Positions 26,287-34,509 of a stretch of 64,000 bases of DNA are shown here, piece by piece; position 1 is the stretch's first letter, and each line of letters starts with the position of its first letter. Source of the DNA: Candidatus Azobacteroides pseudotrichonymphae genomovar. CFP2 (GTDB taxonomy: Bacteria > Bacteroidota > Bacteroidia > Bacteroidales > Azobacteroidaceae); assembly GCF_000010645.1 (NCBI RefSeq), contig NC_011565.1, positions 1,006,001 through 1,070,000 of the forward strand, in the 5' to 3' direction. The position numbers were made by a program, and so were the translations under genes. The notes under the pieces are model-generated. The model saw only the letters and a list, made by a program, of their open reading frames with translations. It was not told the origin of the DNA and ran no database searches.

Positions 26287-26304
26287 CCCCCCCCCCCCCC
26301 CCCC
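26287..26304. repeat. homopolymer run of 18 C
   Basis: An uninterrupted C18 tract in intergenic DNA, prone to slippage. It lies just after the duplicated trailer of the two-TM gene. In this AT-rich sequence its chance occurrence is very unlikely. Confidence 0.9.
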
Positions 26305-26582
26305 TTACATTCAAATAACGATCGTTCGTTACAGGTCAATTTCGGGCTATTATACGATGTGTACTATTTTGAGTGTTTGGGTTTGAGTTGTGAGGATTTG
26401 AAAGGCTCGGATTAGTTCGGCATATCTTATGTAGATCTCATTGTTTTTTGTTCATTAAGCATGATGATTTGTGTATTTGGAATTGGTTACAATCCGGACA
26501 GAGCCTTGATATCTCATAGGATTGTTTTCACTTGAATAAACCAACAAGTATGGGTGTTTTGTGCAGTAAAAACTAACAACTA

Positions 26583-26593
26583 GGGGGGGGGGG
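26583..26593. repeat. homopolymer run of 11 G
   Basis: A G11 tract about 280 bp from the C18 tract, also intergenic. The two runs are complementary and could pair across the 280 bp. Confidence 0.9.
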
Positions 26594-26773
26594 AGAATAG
26601 TTATACGGATTTTTATCCGTTTTGGTTAAGCTGGGCTAGCTCGATATTGGGTTTAGATGATGGGCGGTTTTAGCTAGACCAAAGTTGTTAATGATTATAA
26701 ATTGTGCTCACGACCATTTCTTCTAGCTTCCGGCGTTTCATATATCACATGGAGGGAGTTGCCCATCATATGA

Positions 26774-26970
26774 TTAAGATGGAAGGTTATTTATTTTACT
26801 GATAAAGAGTTTTGCATTGTTATTATAAATAGTAATCTGATCATCTTATTTATTACGATCTAGCCAATTGTTATACCCGTTAATCTTGTCGTAAAGACGA
26901 TCCATATAGATCAAGTTTTTGAGTTTTGAATTTTCCTCTAATTTGGCATTCAACAGCCAATTTTCTTTTG
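26774..26970 (-). pseudogene. coiled-coil family C-terminal fragment
   Basis: The minus strand reads ENWLLNAKLEENSKLKNLIYMDRLYDKINGYNNWLD, a stop, then AKLFISKINNLPS. This matches DCQLDENPRLKNLV and the KKIANLP ending of the secreted coiled-coil proteins. It is truncated at the junction with the converted tract at 26994. Confidence 0.55.
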
Positions 26971-26993
26971 TTAATCTAATTGACAATTAGATC

Positions 26994-27715
26994 GCGTCAT
27001 TTGCCAGTGGTTGAAAGGTAAGTTCAAGCAAAAAAAACAAAACCATGAATCTTGAGGTTGTTATATAGAACGTGTGTTTGTTTTGGGTGTTTTTCGCGCA
27101 AAGCTATGGATTGTCTGAAGGGTTAAGGTGGTTTACACTGCTGTTAAAGGCCGCAATTATGTTATTGTAAGTGTTGATCTTAGAATTCGCTTCTTTCAAC
27201 AGGTCGTTCCATTCATTGATCAATCTAAAAAAATACTCCATAGAAACCATTTCCTTCAGTAATGGATTTCCCTCTAGTTGGGAATCGATAAGTGTTTGTT
27301 TCTCCTTCAGCTTATCTCGTCTGTAACGAATATTTCCGTTCTTAGTGTTCAGAATACCTATCCTACTATTGATAGTCTCTAGTTCTTTGTTCCAACAAGT
27401 AATTTTGCCACTACCCATCTTACCAATGGATTCCTCTAAGTCTCCCATTAGAATAGTTAGCTCCGATATATATTGATTTTCATCAGAAATCAATTGTTCC
27501 CATTGCAATGTTATATCTGACACTTCTTTCATTATCTGCTCTTTCTTTCGAAGTAGACAAAGTTCTGCCGCGTCGGGTTCAGTAATTTCACTTAGAACTT
27601 CTGTTTCTTCTTCCACTCCCGGTGTGTCAATAGGTTTAACATCTTCGATTTCTTCTTTCACAGATTCCTGCTCTATGAGATTCTCTTCTGTTTGACCTTT
27701 TCTATAAACATAGAT
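26994..27715 (+). repeat. 722-bp copy of inverted-repeat interior (from 8950-9671)
   Basis: Identical to 8950-9671 at a constant offset of 18,044 bp, and to the mirror stretch 34927-35648. It begins inside the last part of the two-TM gene and ends in the DIYVYRKGQ codons of the coiled-coil gene. Both ends are abrupt, typical of gene conversion. Confidence 0.93.
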
Positions 27716-28342
27716 GTCTTCTTTGAGACAAAGCTTATCAAAATCGATTATTTCAGCCGGATTAATAGCATTACACAGAATGCGAATTTCAAAATGAAGA
27801 TGAGGACCGTAAGCATTTCCTGTACAACCACCTAACGCTATTGGTTCTCCAGCATTTACATTTTGATTTTGTTCTACCAGAAATTGAGAAAGGTGTCCAT
27901 AGACAGTCTCCAATCCATTGGGATGTCTCAATACAAGATAATAACCATAACCATTAGGATCATAATTTCTTACCCTTACTTTCCCCTCAAATGCCGCACG
28001 AACAGTATCTCCTACCTGAAGCTTGATATCAGTCCCATAATGAAAGTGTTCTCCATGATATTCACGAGGTCCATAAGGAGAAGTTACTTTCCCTTCTACA
28101 GGCATTACAAAATTTGAAACATCTATAACAAGTGAATCTGGAACAGGAATATTTTTATATGCTTTCAAAAATTCAGTATTCCAGCTTTCTTCATACAATT
28201 CGTCTGCAGGATACTGTTTTACTACTATTCCTGCACTCAACTTTCTCTCCGAATAACTTCTTGCATGTATCTCCATTACAGGAGATAAAAACAGGATTAT
28301 TCTTAGTAAACCTATGATAAATACCTTAGGTAATTTTCTCAT
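27104..28342 (-). CDS. secreted M23 metallopeptidase with coiled-coil tail
   Basis: A 412-residue protein. Signal peptide 1-28 ends IHARS. Residues about 80-200 are an M23/LytM domain with all ligands visible: His101 and Asp105 in HYGTD, then H-L-H at 181-183 in GPHLHFEI, plus VYGHLS. It should cut peptide cross-links of peptidoglycan, or be a LytM-type activator. From about residue 209 an acidic linker (IEDVKPIDTPGVEEETEVL) and a coiled coil follow, identical to the C-terminus of the inverted-repeat protein. The gene is thus a fusion of a native M23 N-terminus with a converted tail. The upstream 60 bp also resemble those of the 10088 gene. Confidence 0.9.
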   Translation of the reverse strand: MRKLPKVFIIGLLRIILFLSPVMEIHARSYSERKLSAGIVVKQYPADELYEESWNTEFLKAYKNIPVPDSLVIDVSNFVMPVEGKVTSPYGPREYHGEHFHYGTDIKLQVGDTVRAAFEGKVRVRNYDPNGYGYYLVLRHPNGLETVYGHLSQFLVEQNQNVNAGEPIALGGCTGNAYGPHLHFEIRILCNAINPAEIIDFDKLCLKEDIYVYRKGQTEENLIEQESVKEEIEDVKPIDTPGVEEETEVLSEITEPDAAELCLLRKKEQIMKEVSDITLQWEQLISDENQYISELTILMGDLEESIGKMGSGKITCWNKELETINSRIGILNTKNGNIRYRRDKLKEKQTLIDSQLEGNPLLKEMVSMEYFFRLINEWNDLLKEANSKINTYNNIIAAFNSSVNHLNPSDNP

Positions 28343-28499
28343 TCGTTACCGGATCATTTGACGATTATTTATTGTTCTTGATGGACATCATTTAATTTAA
28401 GACACTACAAAACTATGATTCAAATATGACTAATCATCGATTGATGTTCATTTCCGATATATGCCCATAGTATAGATTATAGGTGATTTGAATAGTCAT

Positions 28500-29150
28500 C
28501 TATTTTAGAGATGTATCCACATTGTCTTCTTGTAGGCTATTTCTTTTATTTAAAAGTTGATTCATACATTCATCCAATTCTTCCAGATTTTTTGGGAGGT
28601 TAGCTATTTTTTTGTTAAAGCTGTCTACTTTGTTATAATAGACATCCATTTGCTTAGTAGCCTCTTTATCAAAATCGTTCCATTTTTTAACTATTTCATA
28701 GAGTTCATTCGTATGAACTATATCTTTTCGTATTGGATTTTCGTCCAGTTGGCAGTCAATAACTGATTTTCTGCGATTGAGTTCATCAATTTTACTTTTA
28801 AAATCAGGATATTTACGAGAGAGAGTACTTATTCTTTTACTGATATTTTTTATTCTACCATTGCAGTATTGAATTTTGTTAAATTCAACCTTCAGAAGAA
28901 TGTTGTTTATGTTTTTTGTCAGAATATTCATCTCCGATATCATTTTTTTACGATCGGTAAGTAAGGTTTTCCATTGAATTGTGATTCGATTCACTTCCTT
29001 TCTCATATTGTCAATATTCGCTTTGAAAGCGTCATATTTCGTATCGTTATTGTCAATATTTGTTTAGAAAGCTCCATATGACTGGGCAATGACATTGATA
29101 TTTTTGTTGGAAAAGAGTGTTCCAAAAACTATAATAGAGAAGACTAATAG
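28500..29150 (-). pseudogene. secreted coiled-coil protein with nonsense codon
   Basis: An intact part from ATG 29006 gives 168 residues of coiled coil (DRKKMISEMNILTKNINNIL, VIDCQLDENP, VKKWNDFDKEATKQMDVYYNKVDSFNKKIANL). Upstream in the same frame lie a signal-peptide-like stretch (SELLLVFSIIVFGTLFSN, IAQSYGAF), a TAA, then TNIDNNDTKYDAFKANIDN. AF-K/stop-x-NIDN is repeated, so the TAA looks like one AAA-to-TAA change in a duplicated block. No ATG remains at the expected start. The secreted form is lost; the shorter cytoplasmic ORF may be untranslated. Confidence 0.6.
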
Positions 29151-29216
29151 AAGTTCCGATGTTTTGGCTAAAGACTCTTATTTTTTATAAGACTGAATAG
29201 CAGTTTCCTTCCGATC

Positions 29217-29438
29217 TTATTCCTCCTCCGTATCCTTATCTTTTTTCAGACAGCTACATTTCTCTTTGATCTCTTTCAGGGTCTCCGTTATGAAATCGTG
29301 AAAGTTCCTTGTTTTTTCTTTCTTCTCTCGTAAACAACTAGCAAAAGCAATACGTACAAGTAGGATTGTACATAGGATTGCACAGAAACAACCAGCGAAG
29401 GTTACGGCAAAAATCTCTAATTGATTCAATTGATTCAT
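29217..29438 (-). CDS. single-TM protein with charged tail, 73 aa
   Basis: ATG 29438. TM segment about 9-33 (IFAVTFAGCFCAILCTILLVRIAFA), then a Lys/Glu-rich cytoplasmic tail with CSCLKKDKDTEEE. It resembles small phage or plasmid membrane proteins in layout only. Unknown function. Confidence 0.55.
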   Translation of the reverse strand: MNQLNQLEIFAVTFAGCFCAILCTILLVRIAFASCLREKKEKTRNFHDFITETLKEIKEKCSCLKKDKDTEEE

Positions 29439-29639
29439 AATTTTAATAATTATTTATTATTCTTAGTTGTAGTTAGTCCTATTCACATTTGCTGTAGCTG
29501 CATTTCATGCAATGAATACAGCCTTCTTGATAAATGACTCGATCACTTCCACATGTCTGGACAGACATCTTTTTCCATATTCGTTCTGATAGATATGATC
29601 TAAGTTGAGTAGTTGTATAATTTGGAAAGCGTGAATATT

Positions 29640-29830
29640 GCTAGAAGATTCCAAAAGATTTCAAGATATACTCTGTAATAGTAAGAGATAGAAGTCCTTC
29701 AGATTGATTTGTTTTCCTTCTAGTAATTTCTGCTTTATCTCTTCAATATACATTGCAGGAAAACTTTCTTGACTACTTTTTTTGTCTCTCCGGTACTTTT
29801 GTTGATACGCTAGAAACTATATCGCCGGTG
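29640..29830 (-). pseudogene. decayed HU-like gene
   Basis: The minus strand reads KKVVKKVFLQC then, in another frame, IEEIKQKLLEGKQINLKDFYLLLLQ. This matches VVKEVFQQCIEEMKETLLSGKRVSLKDFLSLTL of the intact HU-like protein at 3368-3790. Several frameshifts and no C-terminus. Confidence 0.6.
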
Positions 29831-29840
29831 CTGATCCTTG

Positions 29841-30006
29841 TGTTACTTTGTTTTTGCATAATGAATTGTTGCGATGCTACAAATAATAGTTAGTAGACCT
29901 AGTCCCACAGAGTCCAATTCAGTTGATCAGGGTAGGCTGAACTGACGGATGGAAAAGTTGATTCCATGCCTAGAATGAGCGATAGCAACAAAAAGATTTT
30001 CTTCAT
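29841..30006 (-). pseudogene. internally deleted copy of 96-aa signal/TM gene
   Basis: The 5' end (signal peptide region) and 3' end (TM region) match 10348-10638 almost exactly, but about 125 bp in the middle are missing. The flanking DNA to about 30110 also matches 10640-10745. Confidence 0.75.
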
Positions 30007-30110
30007 TTATACTTAAGATTTAATTATAGTGGAATAGCTATTTATCTAAAAACTATTTATCTAAAAAAAACAAGAAGAACAGAAAAGAGTTTGCTGACTT
30101 TCCTGCGAAA

Positions 30111-30776
30111 TTTGAAGTGTAAAGTCATTCTTCCAAAGCTTGCAGGTCTTCCTCGTATTGATTTCTTCTTGTGCCCATCTCTTTGCGTACAAAAGCCACA
30201 TTTCATAAAGAGAAATCATTTCTCACCAACACCACTGTGTTCCACATCATGGAGTGGAATACAGAATATTTTTTTAATACATAGACCCAATCTCCAATTT
30301 TGTATATCGACAAATAAAGGTAAAACAAATAAATAAAACTTGTGTCCCCTGTAGGAAATGTTCTGTCTGTGTAAGGAAACAACAACTAGCCAATAAATGG
30401 AAATCCTTATGGAACAAACTGAGAGAAGAGATAGTAATGTTTCTAAACAGTGCTGAAACTTTTTTCTGTTTTATTTTTCTCCTACAACTAACACGTTCTG
30501 TTTTTTAGTCCCGACTTTATCTCCACACGTCCTCACACACCCATTACTACAATAGTACTTTGATAGTAAGCATCTGCTTTCCTATTAAAATGCCTCTCTT
30601 GTTGGTGTCCATTTCCTTCCCATATGTTTGCACCAACATATCATCAACTGTTGGAAGCCTTTCTTCTTTCTCCTCCCAAATCAACGACTTTTTTCATCTT
30701 GTTCTTATTGTTGTTCATATTCATATTTCGTAATTGGTTTTGTGTAATGCAAATACATGTGAATACTAGATTATCC
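30111..30776. other. gene-poor region
   Basis: A minus-strand frame at 30203-30385 (KIGDWVYVLKKYSVFHSMMWNTVVLV) and its antisense have no support beyond being open. The remainder is T/C-rich with no motif that I recognise. Confidence 0.4.
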
Positions 30777-31220
30777 TCATAATATAACAGTTAATATTCT
30801 AATATTCTTTTCTATGCTTTCATATAACCCGTTTTTATCTATGGATATATTAGCTTGCTTAAATACGAAACAGGCATCTCTACCAATATCGGGATATTCT
30901 TTATTGGAAACTTCTGTGATCTTCTCACATACATCGATTCCTTTTTCTTCTTCTACCCATTCTATCCAATTTTTTATTGCCTGATAACTTTCACTATTTG
31001 TTACATATATGTCTGGAATACGAAAAACGAACTCCCCATTATTTTCTGTGCTATAAGTATACTTATCGATACTATAGACTATATCGCTCTGTTCTATCGT
31101 TTCCCCTTCTGAATTGACTATTACTATTCCGATTTGACCATTTGTTGGTATATTTCCATATTTCCCTGACGTAAGCGTAAGGCATATCAATCCTAATAGT
31201 GCACACTTAACTATCTTCAC
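30777..31220 (-). CDS. secreted protein, 147 aa
   Basis: ATG 31220. Signal peptide MKIVKCALLGLICLTLTSG. The mature part starts with a beta-like segment (GQIGIVIVNSEGETIEQSDIVYSIDKYTYSTENNGEFVFRIPDIYV) that reads like a carboxypeptidase-regulatory or Ig-like fold, then a helix (AIKNWIEWVEEEKGIDVCEKI) and two Cys that could pair. No close family is named. Confidence 0.6.
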   Translation of the reverse strand: MKIVKCALLGLICLTLTSGKYGNIPTNGQIGIVIVNSEGETIEQSDIVYSIDKYTYSTENNGEFVFRIPDIYVTNSESYQAIKNWIEWVEEEKGIDVCEKITEVSNKEYPDIGRDACFVFKQANISIDKNGLYESIEKNIRILTVIL

Positions 31221-31862
31221 AATTTTTTATTTGTAAATATTTACAAAGGCTACTGTCCATCCTACGAAATTCATCCTGCAAGTAGCAATACAAATTTAAT
31301 ACAAATATTGTGGTATTATTTCTATTTTCCTTAAGATTTACTACTATAAATGGTAAAAAATAAGTGTGTATCCCAATTATAAACGGCATTGTTTTAATGC
31401 ATTTTAATACACTTCTCAAGTGCGTTTCTTTTATAGGAAGTGAAATCCTCTTTGGAAGTTAGAGAAAGTTAGTCTATAGTACTGGTATCAACCTTTTCCA
31501 TAACCTTATCTTCTATCAATTTCCTTCTCATGATGAAGGACAACAACTACCAATCTAACAACTACTAATTTTTCGATATACCAAAAAGAAAAGAAAATCT
31601 ATTTCTATATATAGATGTATCTATAAAAGTAGCAATTGGTAGTAAAATTTGACTTAAGTGTGGTCCTCACACTTAGGGAAAGGCTGTAAATAATTACAAT
31701 ATGTAGTGAAGTGTACAGTTTACTACAAAATATTACTTTCATAGAGTTATACATCGAATCATAAATTCGAGAAAAAATATAAGGAAGAGTTATCCAGTCG
31801 GTCTTTGAGAAATACAGAATGGTGTATTTAAAGTATTTAAATTGGAGGAACAATTGGTAATT
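31221..31862. other. intergenic, no supported gene
   Basis: Minus-strand open frames at 31207-31419 and 31605-31853 are Phe/Tyr/Ile-rich and unconserved. TGTGGTCCTCACAC near 31659-31672 is a short palindrome. Nothing else stands out. Confidence 0.4.
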
Positions 31863-32111
31863 ATGTCGGCTCTTTTATTTACATTACGTGTAAAATCCGC
31901 CATGAAGAGACTGATTAGAAGACTGATTATATTGCTTGGGCTATTGGGATGTTTTGGCTTTCTGATTGATATAGCTGTTAGTGAAAGACATACAGCACTC
32001 TGGTTTATTCTTTGTATAGCATCCATTGCAGGTATTGTACAGATAACGCTTGTGTGGATATCAGATACAAAGAAGAAAAGTACTAAGGAAAGTCAGAAAA
32101 GGGGAACTTAG
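31863..32111 (+). CDS. two-TM small membrane protein
   Basis: Start taken at ATG 31863; a TTG at 31842 is possible. 82 residues. A basic N-terminus (RVKSAMKRLIRRL), TM1 (IILLGLLGCFGFLIDIAV), a short loop and TM2 (ALWFILCIASIAGIVQITLVWI), then a Lys-rich tail. Size and topology are holin-like, but that is not evidence of function. Confidence 0.6.
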   Translation: MSALLFTLRVKSAMKRLIRRLIILLGLLGCFGFLIDIAVSERHTALWFILCIASIAGIVQITLVWISDTKKKSTKESQKRGT

Positions 32112-32278
32112 AATAGATTTTGATGACAGCTAGTATTAAAATTTTTATATTCGGTACCTTCTCTCTTTAACTTATTATTCATTGAGTGACAATAGGGGGC
32201 TTATAAGATAGTTTTTCTGATTCTCTTATTGTCAACTATATAACTATAATTGAAGAAAACCATATATAAACGAAGGTA

Positions 32279-32500
32279 ATGCATGATCTTTTGAAAAAAA
32301 TATTCTCGTATCAATTCCCAATTTTTGTTTTAGTTGGGATAATCTCCATAATTATTCATATTCTGTTCAAATGGCTCATCATATTTATCGAAACATGTAT
32401 CTTCGCAGTAGGATTAATCATTGAGAAGATAAGTGAGAAAAAAGGGAGGTATTCTAATTCCCATAGAAACGATTATAAAGTGGAAAATAAAGAAAACTAA
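32279..32500 (+). CDS. small membrane protein, 73 aa
   Basis: ATG 32279. One long hydrophobic region (FPIFVLVGIISIIIHILFKWLIIFIETCIFAVGLII), enough for two TM helices, and a polar basic tail (KKGRYSNSHRNDYKVENKEN). It follows the 31863 membrane gene on the same strand by about 170 bp. Confidence 0.55.
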   Translation: MHDLLKKIFSYQFPIFVLVGIISIIIHILFKWLIIFIETCIFAVGLIIEKISEKKGRYSNSHRNDYKVENKEN

Positions 32501-32516
32501 ATCTCTTTTTCGTTAA

Positions 32517-32609
32517 ATGGACGATTATTTTGTTGAAATAGAAGAAGACTGGGATGTCCTGATATGAGTTGATCCCCGTGGTTGTAACTTTGACAATCTT
32601 AAGAAGTGA
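32517..32609 (+). pseudogene. frameshifted MDDYF-family gene
   Basis: MDDYFVEIEED is read from ATG 32517 and soon hits a stop. Later frames read ELI and CNFDNLKK. These are in the same order as MDDYFIEIEED, ELI and CNFDKL of the 4382-4570 gene, so two small indels broke a paralog. Confidence 0.55.
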
Positions 32610-32689
32610 GATTCCCTAGTTCATCATGCCTAATATGAAACAACGGGTACGTCTTAAATCCTGAAAACTTAAACTCGTCCTCAATGAGG

Positions 32690-32711
32690 CCTACTACAAA
32701 AGAGTAGTAGG
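32690..32711. repeat. 8-bp hairpin
   Basis: CCTACTAC-AAAAGA-GTAGTAGG is a perfect inverted repeat between small ORFs. There is no T tail. Confidence 0.6.
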
Positions 32712-32804
32712 TATAAGTACAGTTATGCAGAGAGTACTTTTGCTCCAATAAGGGGAGGGAAAAGATAAAGAAACTTGTAAGTGATAATCAAAATATCTTT
32801 TCCT

Positions 32805-32906
32805 ATGGAATTGATGAGCGTCACCGAACAGGTATATGTATTACTTGATGATAAGTTAAAGAGAATTGCTATTTTGGCTCTCTGGGAACATCACAGCGAC
32901 AAATAA
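32805..32906 (+). CDS. 33-aa helical ORF
   Basis: ATG 32805 to TAA 32906. MELMSVTEQVYVLLDDKLKR then IAILALWEHHSDK, an amphipathic helix. It is co-directional with the microprotein genes that follow. Weak support only. Confidence 0.3.
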   Translation: MELMSVTEQVYVLLDDKLKRIAILALWEHHSDK

Positions 32907-32933
32907 CTGTAAAAAAAATAGAAAGGTAGAAGT

Positions 32934-33071
32934 ATGATTGAAGAGAAGAAGAATTTCAAACTAGAAGCTTTTGACAGCCTTCGCTGCTTACTCCTTTTAC
33001 CAAACGGGTCACCTTACGTGTATAAAATATATGTGAATTCGCCAACTGGGAGGTTGGTCTATATCTACTAA
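32934..33071 (+). CDS. 45-aa paralog of the KKN-x-KLE-FDS microprotein
   Basis: ATG 32934. MIEEKKNFKLEAFDS matches MPEEKKNCKLESFDS at 4191-4325, but the downstream part differs (RCLLLLPNGSPYVYKIYV) and lacks the C-x2-C core, probably after a frameshift or replacement. Confidence 0.45.
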   Translation: MIEEKKNFKLEAFDSLRCLLLLPNGSPYVYKIYVNSPTGRLVYIY

Positions 33072-33105
33072 AAAGTGCATCCTTTAAACCAAAAGAACTA
33101 TAATA

Positions 33106-33243
33106 ATGGAAGACGAAACGATTGTACATAAGATAATGGAAGGAGTTAAATTAGAGAAGCATCTAAAAAATAGCAGATGCAGAGCCTGTGCTAACTTCCG
33201 AGTAAACGAATGTTTAATCGATTTTATAACTAATAAACATTAA
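33106..33243 (+). CDS. 45-aa leader-like microprotein upstream of His-Xaa-Ser gene
   Basis: ATG 33106, TAA 33241-33243. The stop is five bases before the ATG of the His-Xaa-Ser gene at 33249. It reads IVHKIMEGVKLEKHLKNSRCRACANF then RVNECLIDFITNKH. It aligns with the ORF at 20459 over nearly all its length and with 12168 over the C-terminal half. The left-arm His-Xaa-Ser copy has no such ORF before it, because the inverted repeat ends at 33248. A leader or coupling role is inferred. Confidence 0.65.
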   Translation: MEDETIVHKIMEGVKLEKHLKNSRCRACANFRVNECLIDFITNKH

Positions 33244-33248
33244 TCATT

Positions 33249-33479
33249 ATGAAACTTAAAAGAATTCTGTATTATGTGGTTTGTGCAGCTTTTGCTATTA
33301 GTGGGTTCCTGTTCAAAGGGAATAAGGCTAAAGCGATGAAGAAAAAAACTACAAATAATATTATCTTAACAAGTGTAGCGCATGAAAATGATGGTATGAG
33401 TTACTCTCATTCTTCACACTACTCACATTCCTCTCACTATTCGCATAGTTCACATTACTCACATTATTCAGGTAGATGA
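33249..33479 (+). CDS. His-Xaa-Ser repeat peptide precursor (right copy)
   Basis: Identical in sequence to the left-arm copy at 11119-11349: a 76-residue peptide with an N-terminal signal or TM segment and seven C-terminal His-Xaa-Ser tripeptides. It differs only in what lies upstream. Here a 45-aa microprotein ORF ends 5 bp before the start, so expression may be coupled. Confidence 0.75.
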   Translation: MKLKRILYYVVCAAFAISGFLFKGNKAKAMKKKTTNNIILTSVAHENDGMSYSHSSHYSHSSHYSHSSHYSHYSGR

Positions 33480-33603
33480 ATATAAAAAAATTAACACTTA
33501 TCTTGATAGCAGTTATACACTTCTGGTGAATACCTTTTATTAATCTCTTTCTTACAAAAGCAGCTGACAAAAAATCGAATCACTTCTTAGGTGTCCATAT
33601 CAT

Positions 33604-33726
33604 ATGGTAGCAAAGAAACTTAGTGAAGTAAAAGAGCACGAACACTACTTCATCAATGTAGGTGAGGACTTTATTATCATGTACTATAAAGGTGTATCTG
33701 AGTGTTTCGATTGTTCTTTTGAGTGA
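33604..33726 (+). CDS. 40-aa ORF ending E-C-x2-C (right copy)
   Basis: Mirror copy of 10872-10994, identical. It is co-directional with the His-Xaa-Ser gene 125 bp upstream. Confidence 0.4.
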   Translation: MVAKKLSEVKEHEHYFINVGEDFIIMYYKGVSECFDCSFE

Positions 33727-33959
33727 ATCTCAAAAGAAGACCATGAACGTATGCATACGAGTTAATCAGAATTGTGGTTGGTAACTCCGTAAAGAGTGTA
33801 TAAATATTTTTATCATCTCCATGCAAACATTTTAATGAGATAATGTTTTATCTTTCGCAGGAAAGTCAGCAAACTCTTTAAAGTCAGCAAACTCTTTTCT
33901 GTCCTTCTTGTTTTTTTTAGATAAATAGCTATTCCACTATAATTAAATCTTAATTATAA

Positions 33960-34250
33960 ATGAAGAAAATCTTTCTGTTGCTATCGCTCATTCTGGGCAT
34001 GGAATCAACTTTTCCATCCGTCAGTTCAGCCTACTCTGATCAGAAGAATACTATGGAGACAGGTCTTGTAAAAGATAATTCGCAGGATTCTCAAAATACT
34101 CTGGCTTTGGTCTATAAAGAATTAAACAGTATCCATAATGACATTGAATCTGCCAAAGATGCCATAAAACTGAATTGGACTCTGTGGGGACTAGGTCTAC
34201 TAACTATTATCTGTAGCATCGCAACAATTCATTATGCAAAAACAAAGTAA
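33960..34250 (+). CDS. small signal-peptide/TM protein, 96 aa (right copy)
   Basis: Identical to 10348-10638. It has a signal peptide, a polar helix and one C-terminal TM segment. In this arm the order His-Xaa-Ser peptide, 40-aa ORF, this gene, coiled-coil protein is all on one strand, so they may form a single transcription unit. Confidence 0.7.
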   Translation: MKKIFLLLSLILGMESTFPSVSSAYSDQKNTMETGLVKDNSQDSQNTLALVYKELNSIHNDIESAKDAIKLNWTLWGLGLLTIICSIATIHYAKTK

Positions 34251-34509
34251 CATAAAGATAAAATACCGGAAATATCATTTTATTGACAGTATAATACTGT
34301 TTTGCCAATGTTAGACTCTGCAGTATGCAATTTTTAATTAAAATGTAAAACGATAGAGAGTTGTTTTTGGCAGTGTCCTCATTCAAAAGAATCTGATTTT
34401 TTTATTGGAATTTTTTGGAATCTTATTTAGCAAGGGAAAATGATCCCCAAGTATTAATGAGACTACTCATCGAGAACAATAAACTATCATCATAATAATC
34501 CAGTAACGA

